Shown here in pieces: positions 34,883-46,403 of a stretch of DNA of 64,000 nt. The stretch's first letter is position 1, and each line of letters begins with the position of its first letter. The notes beneath the pieces were generated by a model. It was not told the origin of the DNA, did no database searches, and worked only from the letters and a program-made list of their open reading frames with translations. This stretch comes from Cudoniella acicularis (taxonomy: Eukaryota > Ascomycota > Leotiomycetes > Helotiales > Helotiaceae), in contig JAAMPI010000098.1 in NCBI GenBank assembly GCA_013054445.1, forward strand, positions 1 to 64,000, given 5' to 3'. Both the position numbers and the translations under genes were made by a program.

Positions 34883-35414
34883 TGCCGCGACCGTTGTTGC
34901 TGCACGTTGCCGCAGCGTAGCATGCTCAACGCACCTCGACCAATTGAGCCCCTATTCGACGTCGCATTTCATCCCCGCGTCGTACATAAAAGGGGGCGAG
35001 GGAAAGGGGAAGAAGGCGAAGAAGAAGGCGAAGAAAAGAGGGTGCGATGACGGTTGCGATTGCGATTGCGAATGAAAGTGGTTGCGGTTGTAATCAGGTT
35101 TCAAGGTTTTCTTTTGCCAACATCCGGGGCTTCCTAGCTTCCTGTGGTTAAGTGGAGTGGCCCAAGTGGACTTCAACGCTAGCAAATAAGGTTGGGCTTT
35201 ACCGCTCTGGCTCTAGCCTCTTCTCTCTTCGGCCACCCACCACTCGGGCGTGGCCTTCACTTTGTGCCGACAAAAAAAGTTCTGGCCGGGGTTGTGGCAA
35301 TTCAACATTCGTCCTTCGTAATTTCTACCGTGTCGCGTACTCTTAGCAACTCTCTCCTTTACCTCTCCACGGTGGAGACAGAGCCCACGCCCACGTCTAC
35401 GCCGCAACTGCACC
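34883..35414. promoter_or_regulatory. divergent promoter of the BRE4-like and Sir2 genes
   Basis: 532 bases between divergent starts, including a GAAGGCGAAGAAGAAGGCG purine tract (about 35009-35040) and alternating GATTGCGATTGCGA bases (35050-35072). No clear TATA element. Confidence 0.45.
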
Positions 35415-37003
35415 ATGGACATGGATATGGCGCGACTGACTGCTCATCAAGCTGCTATCAAAGAGGCCAACCTCAATGTCCGCGACTTGAGCTCCGAAGA
35501 AGAGTCAGAAATCGGCGACGCGCTGGCCGCTGTTCCACGTGTTAACGGAGTCGCCATCCATGGGCTTGAGGTCCTCGACGCTTCCGAGGAGGAATCAGCC
35601 GATGGCGATGGCGACGGCGACAGCGACGACGAGTGGGAGGTAGAGTCGATCTTTGAAGATACTCTGGGCGAGATGGACGACCAGCAGCTCTTTGACGGAG
35701 GTGGGCAGTCTGAACTGAAACCCTTTGCCAAAAGCCGTGCTAAAAATAGCCTCTAGATCCAGAAGCCTGCACCTACGAAGAGGCTGTCCAATTCCGACGA
35801 CAGCTTCGAGATGAAGGTCCAGAAGAGTTTTGTCGCAAGACTGTTGAGGCTGGCACCATCAGTGCAAAGAAGTTGCTCACAGCCTTCAACATCCGCCCGC
35901 CGCCCTTCCTCGAGGGTTCTCCAGATGACGCCTATTACGGGCTGCTGAGTCTAGGAATTAGCCGCGAGTTATCCAAGCGGATCAAGCTTCCTCACTACAA
36001 CACCATTGATGATGCCGTCAACCTCATCAAGCAATCGCGAAATATTATCGTGCTCACTGGCGCGGGTATCTCAACATCGCTTGGTATTCCGGATTTCAGA
36101 TCCAAAGGCACCGGTCTGTATTCAAAGCTTGAGCATCTCGGTCTCAGTGATCCCCAGGAAGTTTTTGACATTAATACTTTCAGAGAAGATCCTCACATCT
36201 TCTATTCGGTCGCTAAGGACATTATTCCAGATCACGAGCGCACTACTCCTACTCATGCTTTCATTCACCTTCTTCAGCAAAAGGGTAAACTTCTCACCAA
36301 TTACTCCCAAAATATCGACAATATTGAATCAATTGCTGGCATTCTTCCAGAGAAGCTAGTTCAATGCCACGGCTCTTTCGCCACAGCTTCGTGCATTGTG
36401 TGCAAATACCAACTTCCTGGAGAGAAGATCTTCCCGGACATCAAAGCAGGTCGGATTCCGCGATGCGACAAATGTATTGAACGTCTACGTCAACTCAGAG
36501 CACCAAATACGATGAAGCGAAAGCGTTCAGGAAATGGCCAAGACAAGAAGCGTCGTCGTTTCGATACGAATTCTGATTCTGAAGAAGAAGAGGATTATGA
36601 TATTCCTGAGGCTGGTGTCATGAAGCCAGATATTACCTTCTTTGGAGAACCTCTTCCTGATAAATTCTCTGAAAGACTCACCAATCACGACAAGGAGAAG
36701 GTCGATCTGGTTATTGTCATCGGAACTTCACTGAAAGTTGCTCCTGTTTCAGAAGTTGTGCCTTATCTCCCTTCACACATCCCACAAATCTACATCTCGC
36801 GCGAAACCGTCTCACACGTCAATTTCGACATCGATATGCTTGGTGATTGCGACATCGTCGTAGCTGAACTCTGTCGTCGCGCCGATTGGGAATTGAAGCA
36901 CGAGATGATACCCGACGATCAACAGATAGAAGTCATGACGGCAAACGGTTTCCCCAGCAGGCATCACTTCAATGTTATCAAACCCAAGAAGGAGGAGGAG
37001 TAA
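35415..37003 (+). CDS. Sir2/Hst1-type NAD-dependent histone deacetylase
   Basis: Two exons, 35415-35700 and 35757-37003, 510 residues. An acidic N-terminus ([14 protein letters not shown]) leads to the DUF592 region found in class I fungal Sir2 ([40 protein letters not shown]). The catalytic core has [15 protein letters not shown] (about 197), the SQNIDNIE motif, catalytic His in LVQCHGSF (about 300), four zinc cysteines (308, 311, 332, 335) and the NAD-binding [13 protein letters not shown] Lys/Arg-rich insertion ([18 protein letters not shown]) followed by an acidic run sits inside the catalytic domain after the zinc ribbon and is probably a nuclear signal. It should deacetylate histones in silent chromatin. 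All catalytic residues are present. The intron is supported by the spliced [16 protein letters not shown]. Confidence 0.95.
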
Positions 37004-38543
37004 ATTTCCCGCTAATCTCCATGTCTGTTCCTCATTCATGATACGGGATTCTTCACGCTGTAGAGAAAAAAAAGTTCCCTTTCCTTCCTCATTTGCTTTA
37101 CTTGCTACGTATGGCGTTCCGGTGAGCGTGTGTGGCAAGGAAATTAACGGCATGGCACGGCTAGACCTAGTGCTTGGTTCCTCAGGGGCGGGGGGTTTCC
37201 TTCCCCGTCCTTGGCGCGTGTGTTGTCATATGTAAAGTGCTTTTCATTGCGGCTTGCCCGGATTCATCACGATACATTAAATTACACTTTCTTTGTCTTT
37301 TTTTTTATTGCTTTTATTGGTTTACCTCATGCAGCGATGCTTTGCAATAGACAGATAGCAGTCTTTAAGTAGGAAGTGGGTTCATTCAGAGGGAAGGAAA
37401 GAAAGGAAAATAATAATACATGCATCACAGGAATATTCTTCTTTCCTCGAAGAAAACGTGATGTTGTTCTCCATCATGCACTCCCCAACTTGTGCACACG
37501 CTCTTTGCTACAAATCCCTTCGTCCAAAAAAATTTCAGCCAAGTCAATTTTTTGCACGAGAGCACGACTCCTTGGACTAAATTCCGGCAAAAGAAGCTGT
37601 GATGTCTCGAAATGAATGGATATGGCAAATGACTCACGAATGCCTTTCTCCCGATTCCCGAATATCCCGTAGTTTGAAAATTTGTCTTTAATCCGGCGAT
37701 GCCTCACTTTGTTGCACTTCGCTCCGAAGAGTCACACCACTACGGAGTAGGATCGACGAAACCGGCGGCATCGGTCTACTTCGTACAGGCCATAATAAAT
37801 GTTAAAAAGCACAGGCCAGTATTTAACTAGATATAGAAAAATGCCGCGACTTTTGGACAGGTGATTGGTTCTGGCCACCCTTGGAGACACGGCCACAATC
37901 ACCCTACATTTAACATTTATTACGTCCTGTGGGTAGTAATCATTACACGGATAGGACACACTTCACGATATCTCAGGAACGGATACCCAATACAGCAAGC
38001 TTCGAAACCAGTTTCTCTAGACACGCTCTGACAAATAAATCAGCCGCACTTTGTCAGCTGATCCCTGCGCAAAGCTTTGCCGTTTCGGTAAGGCGCAGTG
38101 CAAGGAGTTTTTCCGAGTAGTTTTTCCGATTGCCCCGCTCTACCGTGTTCATGTTGCTGGCCACAATTTCTATTGACAGTAAAACTCACTCATTGCGAGA
38201 AGTCTGGCATAGATCTGGTGAACGAAATCCCCTAACGCATAATATCTTAGGTGCAACACGTTAGTAGATGCCACGCGCTCCTGTCCCATGCACCCCTAGG
38301 CTGAAGCCCAATGCTGTTCGGCAGCTCCGCAGCTGTACCGCCAGGTTCAAGGCGAAGCGCTCATTTTCCACTACATGATGTCCTTTACTATAAAGATTCT
38401 CAACTATTAAAGCTGTCTTACGCCTCCGATACATGTCCTTTAATAACCTCTTACTAGTTTACACCGCTTATTAGCAACGGTTCGCACCCCGCACTAGTAG
38501 CCCTTCGTGCTAGCACCTGCAAATACCCCTCTGCCCAGGCGAG
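37004..38543. other. intergenic, 1.5 kb
   Basis: Between Sir2 and the NLR relic. No gene is recognised. The right half (37900-38540) has lower coding-like order and leads into the NLR start. Confidence 0.35.
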
Positions 38544-41289
38544 ATGACATCCACGAATTTGCAGGTTCCAGCTTTGGATAACGATGAGTACACGGTTGGC
38601 TGGATCACTGCCCTTGCGCTAGAGGCGGCAGCTGCCGAGGCAATGCTAGAGGTAGAGCATGAGGAACCGCACTGGCAGCACGAAAACGACCATAACAATT
38701 ACACCCTAGGTTCTATTGGCAAGCACAATGTTGTCATCGTCAGCCTTCCTGAGACATATGGGCCTACAGCCGCCGCAACAGCTGTAAGCCAAATGTTATC
38801 CACTTTCAAGTCAATTAGAATTGGCCTCATGGTGGGCATCGGAGGCGGAATCCCCAATCTAGAAAATGGTCACGATATTCGACTGGGCGACATCGTGGTG
38901 AGCAGACCGGAGGGGGCGTTCGGTGGCGTGAGGCAGTATGATTTCGGAAAGATGACTTCCGGTGGGAATTTCCTACCACAAGGCTTCTTGAACTCTCCAC
39001 CTCAGGTACTTCTCGACGCCGTAAACAAGCTCAAGAGGAATCATATAAGGAAACCAAGCGACATACCTAATATCTTGCGTGAAATGGAGAAAAACAACCC
39101 TTTGATGATTGAACCTTTACATGGAGGTCCGTCCTATTCTCATCAGGGTCCAGAAAATGATTTTCTGTTTCACTCAAATTATAATCATAAAGACGCGGCA
39201 AAAACTTGCGAAGAATGCGACAAGGGGCAAGTGGTAGAGCGCCCCCTCCGGAAGACCCATGACCCTTTTATTCATCACGGCACAATTGCGTCTGGTAATA
39301 TGGTTATCAAAGATAGAGGAACTAGGGACGGGCTAGGATCCGACTGCCTTTGTTTCGAAATGGAAGCCGCGGGTTTGATGAACAATTTCCCATGTCTTGT
39401 TATCCGAGGTACCTGACAATATCCTAGCCCAACACAACCAAGAACTTCTAAAATGGCTCTCCCCGCTCGAACCTTCAGAACGACATGACGACATCCGGTC
39501 CACCCGCCTTCCTAGGAGTGGCACGTGGATACTTCAGCATGAAACGTTTCAAAAATGGTTCTCCGAGTCACCTTCAAGTCCAGTTCTCTTTTGCTATGGA
39601 GATCCAGGGGCTGGCAAGACTTTTATTACGTAGGTATGCCTAGCATTACGCCATATACTGAGCTAACAGTTGTTGATATAGATCCCTTATAATCGATGAG
39701 TTGGAAAGGTTCAAGGCTACTAAGTCAAATATAGGGCTGGCCTACGTGTACTGCGATTACCGGGACCAGATCCAGCAAACAATAGAAAACATCATTGGCG
39801 CAATAATAAAGCAACTACTCAGGGAATTGCCTGCCATTCCAGAAGAGATTATAGAGATTTGGCAGAAGAAGCAAAGTGGAACAAGCCATCTTCAGCTTGA
39901 ACTAAAGGAGGTGCTCCATATTACTTGCAAATATTTCGACCACATATACATCTGCCTTGATGCACTTGATGAATGTCGGGATTTTCCCGAACTTTTGACT
40001 ATTCTATATCAAGGCCCACCGTCTATTCGCTTATTCAGCACCGGCCGCAACCACGTCCAGCAGCTGGTACGCAAGAAGATTGAACACGCACGAATAATTC
40101 GCATTGAAGCTAAAGACTCCGATATTCGAATGCTAATCCAGGAGGATATCAATAAAGATCGCGAACAAGATCCCGATCTTATGGACGATAAACTAGAGCA
40201 GGATATTATAGAAAAGATTTCTGCCTCAGCTCACGGAATGTTGGTCATTACCTAATGTACTCAACTACGTACATATTGTTAATGATGTTGCAGATTCCTT
40301 TTACCTGTACTACATGTTCGAACAGTCCTTGACGAACGAAATGTACGCGACCGCGAAGACGCCCTAAAGACTCTACCATCAGATCTTGACCAAGCATTTG
40401 GTGTCACAATTGAAAGGATTCAACGGCAGCCAACAGGTGCGGTTAAGCAGGCTGAGAAGGTTTTACGTTGGATTAGTCTAGCTGAACGACCGCTCTCAAT
40501 TGATGAGCTGCTTGAGGCATGTGCTGTACGTGATGGCGACAGCGATCTAAATAAGCGTGGATTTCCAAGTCGGAGCACATTTCTCGATTGTTGCCTAGGA
40601 CTGGCTATAATCGAGAACGAGACTTCAACGGTCCGTCTTGTTCATTTTTCTCTCCAGGAATACTTCAACCGCAAGAAACAAATTCTGAACCAGCCGATCT
40701 TGGACCACCATGATGCTATTGCTCGAGCGTGCCTTACATACCTCATGTTTCGATCTGTCACAGCTGAAATGGATACCAGTCAAAGAATAAAAAGAATAAA
40801 AACAACTCAAATTGCATCGCATGCTCTTTTAAACTATGCGGCCTGCCAATGGGGCCACCATATTCGAAAATGTGGCTGCCTACAGAATTCAACAATTAAC
40901 GCAGCACTCGAATATCTTCGTATGGATTCCGAGAAGCGTATGCGGAGCCATAGTCTTCTCTGTAGATATATCCGCATTTCCAAAGACTATAATTTGTTCT
41001 CAATTATACACATATGGGCATACTTCGGTATCAATCAGATCTCATTAAAGCTACTCGTGACCAATAAGGTCGACGTCGACACGAGTGATAATGAGGGCCG
41101 GACGCGCTGTTGTGGGCGGCTAAGAACGGATACAAAGCTATTGTGAAGCTGCTACTCAAGAAGGGGGCTGATATTAACGCTCAAGGTGGATTTTACAGCA
41201 CCGCGCTCTCTACGGCTTCAGCGGGAGGGCACGAGGCTGTCGTGAAGCTGCTACTCGAGAAGGGGGCTGATATTAACGCTCAAGGTGGA
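38544..41289 (+). pseudogene. PNP-NACHT-ankyrin NLR-type gene, broken
   Basis: An N-terminal nucleoside-phosphorylase-like domain starts at ATG 38544 (EYTVGWITALALEAAAAEAM; VGIGGGIPNLENGHDIRLGD; ending FEMEAAGLMNNFPCLVIRG). At about 39410 the frame changes and the sequence jumps straight into a NACHT lead-in (LKWLSPLEPSERHDDIRSTR), with no room for an intron, so the end of the PNP domain is missing. NACHT: Walker A GDPGAGKT (39601-39626), intron 39630-39681, Walker B ICLDALDEC, intron 40240-40293, then a helical region (VLRWISLAERPLSIDELLEA; VRLVHFSLQEYFNR). The ankyrin part begins near 41030; a missing base near 41109 shifts the frame, and two nearly identical 33-residue repeats (KLLLKKGADINAQGG) follow before the gene stops abruptly at the junction with the hydrolase gene. 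NLRs of this design act in fungal self/non-self recognition and cell death. Confidence 0.85.
41137..41289 (+). repeat. near-identical ankyrin-coding repeats, 99-bp period
   Basis: The 54-base segments 41137-41190 and 41236-41289 differ at only three positions, offset by 99 bases (one 33-residue ankyrin unit). Confidence 0.85.
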
Positions 41290-42485
41290 GTTTAGGGGGT
41301 AGGACCAGCTTTGACGTGTTAGCGTTGTGGCCTTTTGCTTTTTGCTTTTGGAGGTTACTTTTTTTGAGGTGGAAGGGGAAGGAGGTTCGGAGATTTGGAG
41401 AGATATTGAGAGGATAAAACTTCCTCCGGATTAATCAAACGAGGGAGGATCCAGGGTAAGGGTCAACGAAATAGGGTGGATACGTACCCATCAGGTTCGT
41501 CGGCTGTGTACCAGGAGAGGAGGGTGGGGCGGTCTTTCCAGAGGGCGACTTGAGTGCTTATTCGAGTGCTGTTTTGAAAGGCGAAGCGCATGTCGTAGAG
41601 GTTGAAGAGGTTGAGGGCGTCCAGGTGGTCCCAGTAAGTTTGTAGGGAGGAAACGGGGTAGCTTTGATCGGGAAGTCCGCCATCGGGAACGATGTTTATC
41701 GTGTTGAATCCTTGGGCAGCGTAGGTATCGAGGTTTGTGAAAGAAGTGTTTGGTGGTGTTACGTAGCCGCCGTCTGCGTAGTAGCCTACGGGGAAGACGG
41801 CGTACCAGCCTTCGTAGTTGTTGTGGGGGTTTTGGACGTACAGACCTCCATGGAGGTTGTCGATTTTGACGGCTGAGCCGTAGGTGCGTGAGGGTAGAAT
41901 GTAGAGAGTTGTTGTAGAGGTGAAGGTTTGCTGATTGAGGGTGCCACGGATGGTAATGGGGTATGGTGCGAGACGGGGAGTAAAGGCTGAAAGGGGAAAT
42001 GAGAAGAGGTTGCCTGTTGAGTTGACAGGGATGGAGTTAGAGACAAGAAGTACTCTATTTTCATCGTTGGAGATCTTGAAGTCAAGGCTTACTCCTGGGT
42101 GGTTGGGGCTTTGGTAGTTCACATTCTGTAATGGCTCGCCGAAAGTATAGGAAATTGAAGCGTCCACAATAAAAGAGCCCGCTTCATCACTCTCTAGGAA
42201 AATCGTGTAGCGTGGCTGGACGGTGAGATATAGAAGTGGGTCTTTTGAGGGTGTTGGAAATTGGAATTGTCCTCCTGGGTCAAGGGCTTGATTGCTGTTG
42301 AGACATTAGTTGGAATTGTGAGCGAATTTGGAAAAGGGGGAGTACTCTACTCACGTGCTCATATATGGCTTTCCGCACCATGTTGGAACATCCGCAGGGG
42401 CATTGAAGGCAAGGACGAGATTCGGGGTTAGCAGCATCACTGCCGCCACCAGCCACTGCCTCATATTCTCCAGTTTGAAGCTCAT
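41284..42485 (-). pseudogene. secreted hydrolase-like protein, C-terminally truncated
   Basis: Minus strand. Exon 1 is 42485-42355: MSFKLENMRQWLVAAVMLLT continues to NLVLAF, a signal peptide, then NAPADVPTWCGKPYM. Exon 2 is 42294-41488. Recognisable parts are a beta-rich domain (residues about 45-200), then GGYVTPPNTSFTNLDTYAAQ, GFNTINIVPDGGLPDQSYPV and DRPTLLSWYTADEPDG, which looks like the start of a TIM-barrel glycosidase-type domain. After DEPDG a GTACGT donor (41487) is present, and a possible third exon (acceptor at 41309, reading WSYPLNST) runs into the antisense ankyrin repeat of the NLR relic at about 41284-41291. About 320 residues remain and the rest of the barrel is absent, so the product is unlikely to be active. 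The catalytic family is not certain. Confidence 0.65.
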
Positions 42486-43362
42486 TCTCCAATTGTGTTA
42501 ATGCTGTGCTCCCAGCAACACACAGGCTTCACACCAAGAAGACTGCGGAACAGGAATCAATTCGATACTTACCGAGGAATAAATTTATATAAACTGACGA
42601 GAAACTCTCGACAGCAGAACCCCTCAGATCAAGGTCAGGAACAGCTCCTGATCGACATCACGTGTCGCCACTTAAGATGCAACGTTGCCAGTCACGCGGA
42701 CGCTGTGCTGCTATCAAAGGCGGATCTCCGGAGACCTGTGGCACGGCGTCACCTTCTTCCATGCTGCTTAAGCTTTTCGGGTGCATTTTTACCGGACCGG
42801 CCTCCAGCTGCAGTAGCTTTTTGGTGTCTAAATTGATGTCCCAAAGTAGCAGGTGGATGGGTTCGTTGGTCTCAAGAGGCTCGGGCCATGATTGGACGGC
42901 ACATTATATCCAAGGGGTCCCAGAAGGCTTATGCAGCTCTAGGACGATATATTTGGCCGGCGTTGGAGAAGTGGGATTCCCAGCGGGCGATTGTTGTGAA
43001 AAGAAGCACCAGGCGGTCTCGCTTGGTAAAAGTGGAGACCCCTGTTATCTTTTCCTTGCGGGGAAGCTCAACCTCACCTCCTTTATCAATTTCCAGTCCA
43101 ACCAGGTGAGAAGGTTTCTTCCTTCTGGATACCATATCTGTGGTTTTGGCTATGGCAGACCGGGTATGGCATGGCACGTGGCACGAGAGATAAGGTAACT
43201 GGGACGGTTTTTAAAGATGCAGCGATGCAGATTTCGTTGGCCCTTCCTCTTTCTCAATCTCAACATCTCGACTAGGAATTCTTGCAAGTGCAAGAGCTTC
43301 ACAAACTAATAGAGAGATCTCTATATCTGTGGACTGTACTTCAAAATTCTTTTCGTCACCTC
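42486..43362. other. intergenic, 0.9 kb
   Basis: Between divergently oriented genes (hydrolase relic to the left, transporter to the right). One long open frame (about 42662-43198, plus) has no motif and unlikely composition, so it is not called. Confidence 0.4.
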
Positions 43363-45347
43363 ATGATGGGGGAAACCCTCCTCGCTTGGATCACGCGTCC
43401 GAGGGTATCGCATTCATCTCTTGTAACGTCGATTTTGCTGGTTCTTTGCTCCTGCATCACATCAACGGTACGCAAATATTCAATCCAAATACGATAGGTA
43501 CTAATGAGGGTTACAGACTTTCGGATACGATGGCTCGATGATGTTTGTATATCCTCACGTGATTATCCCACGTGATCATAAAATCTGACTTTTTCAGGAA
43601 CGGGCTCAATATCCTTCCAAGCTACACGAACTACTTTCACCTCAATACCGCAACTACAGCGCTCGCTACAGCGGCTCTCTGGATTGGAGGTGCAATTGCT
43701 GGCTTGACGTATGGCAAAGTTACAGATGTCATTGGACGAAGATATGCATTGTTTTGGGCAGCAGTAATGACTTTGGCCTCGGTCGTCCTGCAAACAGCAG
43801 CTCAGAACACAGCTATGTTTGTGATCGCTAGAATTCTAGTAGGATACGGGACTTCTGCTTCAACTCTCACCGTAAGTTAATGGGGCCTTTGTTCTTACAG
43901 TTCCCCATCTCACCTTGTTTTATCATTTCTCTCGAATCCTTCCCGAAACCTTCCTGACCCAGCGGAATTATCCTGGGACTTTCCTAGAGAGGCAAAAACT
44001 AATTCCCCCGTCTCCTAGGGACCGACTTATCTGGCGGAGACTCTACCATATCAATGGAGAGCATGGGGACTTGGAGTTTTGAATGATTGTTATTATGTTG
44101 GTGAGTAGCTCTTAAACCTATGGTGAGGCAGCAAAAACTAATATTCGATCCAGGTGGTTTGGTGGCCGCAGGAGTGACCTACGGAACAGCAAATATGAAT
44201 TCAACGTGGGCATGGAGAATTCCCTCCGCCATCCAAGGAGTTTTCAGTATTCTCTGCATCGTTGTTCTTCCGTTCATTCCGGAAAGTCCTCGATGGCTAG
44301 TATACGTTGGTCGCAAAGAAGAAGCTCTTCAAGTTGTGGCTCAAACGTATGCAAACGGCGATGCCTCGAACCCACTCGTGCTTGCCCAGTACAAGGAAAT
44401 CGTCGACACAATCGATTATGAGAAGAATGTCGGAGAAACCTTGAGTTTGATGCAGATGGTGAAGACGCCGGTTGCGAGGAAGAGAATGACCCTGGCGATT
44501 AGTGCTGCTATTATTAGCACAATTTCTGGTGAAGTCATCTGCTCTGTTTTGAATTTATGTCGCTGACAAGTCTAGGAAACGTGATTGCCAGCTATTATTT
44601 GGGAGCCATGTTGACTAACGCTGGAATCACTGATACCACAACACAATTGCAAATTGTAAGCGGTGACCTCCGAAAACCCTAATTTCTGAGCTGACTTGAC
44701 AAGAACATCATTCTCAACGCTTGGTGCCTGCTCTGCGCCCTTGGTGGAACATACTATGCCGATAAGCTTGGTCGAAAGCTTCTTGCTATCATCAGCACTT
44801 CGGGCCTGACTATCTTCCTTTTCCTCGTTGGTGCTCTAACTAAAAGTACAACGAATCAACCTTTATTTCACCCTCCCCTTTTATGTTTTGCTGACAAATT
44901 TTCATAGTATACGGCAATTCCACCTCCAGCTCCGGTATTTACGGCACCGTTGCCATGATCTTCCTCTTCCAAGGCGCATATTCCTTCGGCTGGACGCCCC
45001 TTCTTTACCTCTACCCGCCCGAGGTCCTCTCCTATCCCATCCGCGCCAACGGAATGGGCATCTTCACATTCTTCCTAAACGGCATTGCACTCCTCTGCGT
45101 GTTCTCCTTCCCATTCTCACTCGCTGACATTGGCTGGAAGACATACATGATGAATGGGTCGTGGGATGTGCTCGAGGTGGTGTTTATCTGGTGGTATTGG
45201 GTGGAGACGAAGGGGAGGACGTTGGAGGAGATTGATGAGGTGTTGGATGGGGTGGTGCATACTGATGTTCCCGGTTTGGAGGCGATTAGGAGTGGCAAGC
45301 TGGGTGGGATGGGGACTTGGGTGGGGATGTTGTTGCGGTGGATGTAG
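43363..45347 (+). CDS. MFS sugar transporter
   Basis: Eight exons: 43363-43467, 43517-43542, 43598-43871, 44019-44100, 44154-44528, 44576-44655, 44704-44845 and 44908-45347, 507 residues, typical for the family. Signatures restored by splicing: FGYDGSMMNGLNILPSY, GKVTDVIGRRYALFW (GRR after helix 2), GPTYLAETLPYQWRAWGLG, WRIPSAIQGVF, PESPRWLVYVGRKEEA, YYADKLGRKLL, YGTVAMIFLFQGAYSFGWTP, LYPPEVLSYPIRANG, and the end VETKGRTLEEIDEVLDG. Twelve membrane helices are expected at the plasma membrane, with proton-driven uptake of a hexose, disaccharide or lactose-like sugar; the substrate is not evident. The start is one of two adjacent ATGs; the cytosolic N-terminus is short. Intact, unlike its neighbours on both sides. 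Confidence 0.92.
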
Positions 45348-46403
45348 AGACTGGGAAGTGATGGCGAGAGGTGTGGTGAAGAAGAAGAAGCATTGATCAA
45401 AGTGCACGATGCTGCGGTTGTTACTACAGAGGAGGAGAGGTGGGGTGGGGTATGAAATTTATCCGAGGAGTCTGGAGGTCCCAGATAATTTGACCAGATT
45501 GGCAGATTTATCTTCATTGGTGATTCTGTGTTTCAAATTTTATTTGTGAGTAGGCAGGAATCGCCACTAATTCACTGCGGCGAGGACAAACCTTCGACTC
45601 TGGGAGATTCGTTGGGAAAATTACCTAGGTAGGTACCGCAGGGATTGACGAGAGTCGGTTTGCGCTATACCTAATCAGAGAGTGAAAGTTTCCGTTATCG
45701 ACTTACAGATATAAAGTGATCTACTATCTAGGTAACTATACTACTCAATTATCCACAAATATAGAGATATTTAAAAAGTCAATATCCCTACTAATTTTTC
45801 CATCTTATCTATATTCCAAAGGCTTAAATATCGCGCAAACCGACTCTCCTCAATCTATACGGTTCCTAGGTAGTCCCTTCCCGCTTGAGAAGTTAATGGT
45901 TTAGGCTTAGCGTGGGCTAGCAAGGGACTAGACATATTGGCTGTGTCAACGACTTCTCGCTCTTCTCCTTCTACACAAATTTTCAACTTGGGATAAACCT
46001 TGGAATTTCGCGACGCAATTTTTCATCATGCAAAATTCTCTAAACTTCTCTCTAAATGACATAACTCGCACAAATTATCCTCGTCAAAAACACTGGTGTC
46101 ATACGAGATAGCCTTTAGACCATCCCACTTTACATGCTAACATCGTGGACAGATGTGGTGCTTTATGCTAAACAGACCAATGTCTTTTACTAACGGTCAT
46201 TTAGTCTTTGAGCCTAAGATTAATTTTGTAAGTTCACAACATTCTTTTGGATGAAACATGGGTGAATTGAATCGTAATAGAGAATCTGCGCTTCCCGACA
46301 AAACCTACGAAACCCCCACAAAACCCAAACAAGGCTTGAATGTTAATCCTTGTTCCAGGCTCCATTGAAAATTGCCATTATCATTCCAAACCCAACCAGA
46401 ATA
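45348..46403. other. intergenic, 1.06 kb
   Basis: Between two converging genes. AT-rich at 45700-45850. No gene is recognised. Confidence 0.35.

Noticed and set aside
42662..43198. 178-residue open frame on the plus strand
   Set aside because: Cys/Ser/Gly-rich composition typical of chance translation; no domain and no splice continuation.
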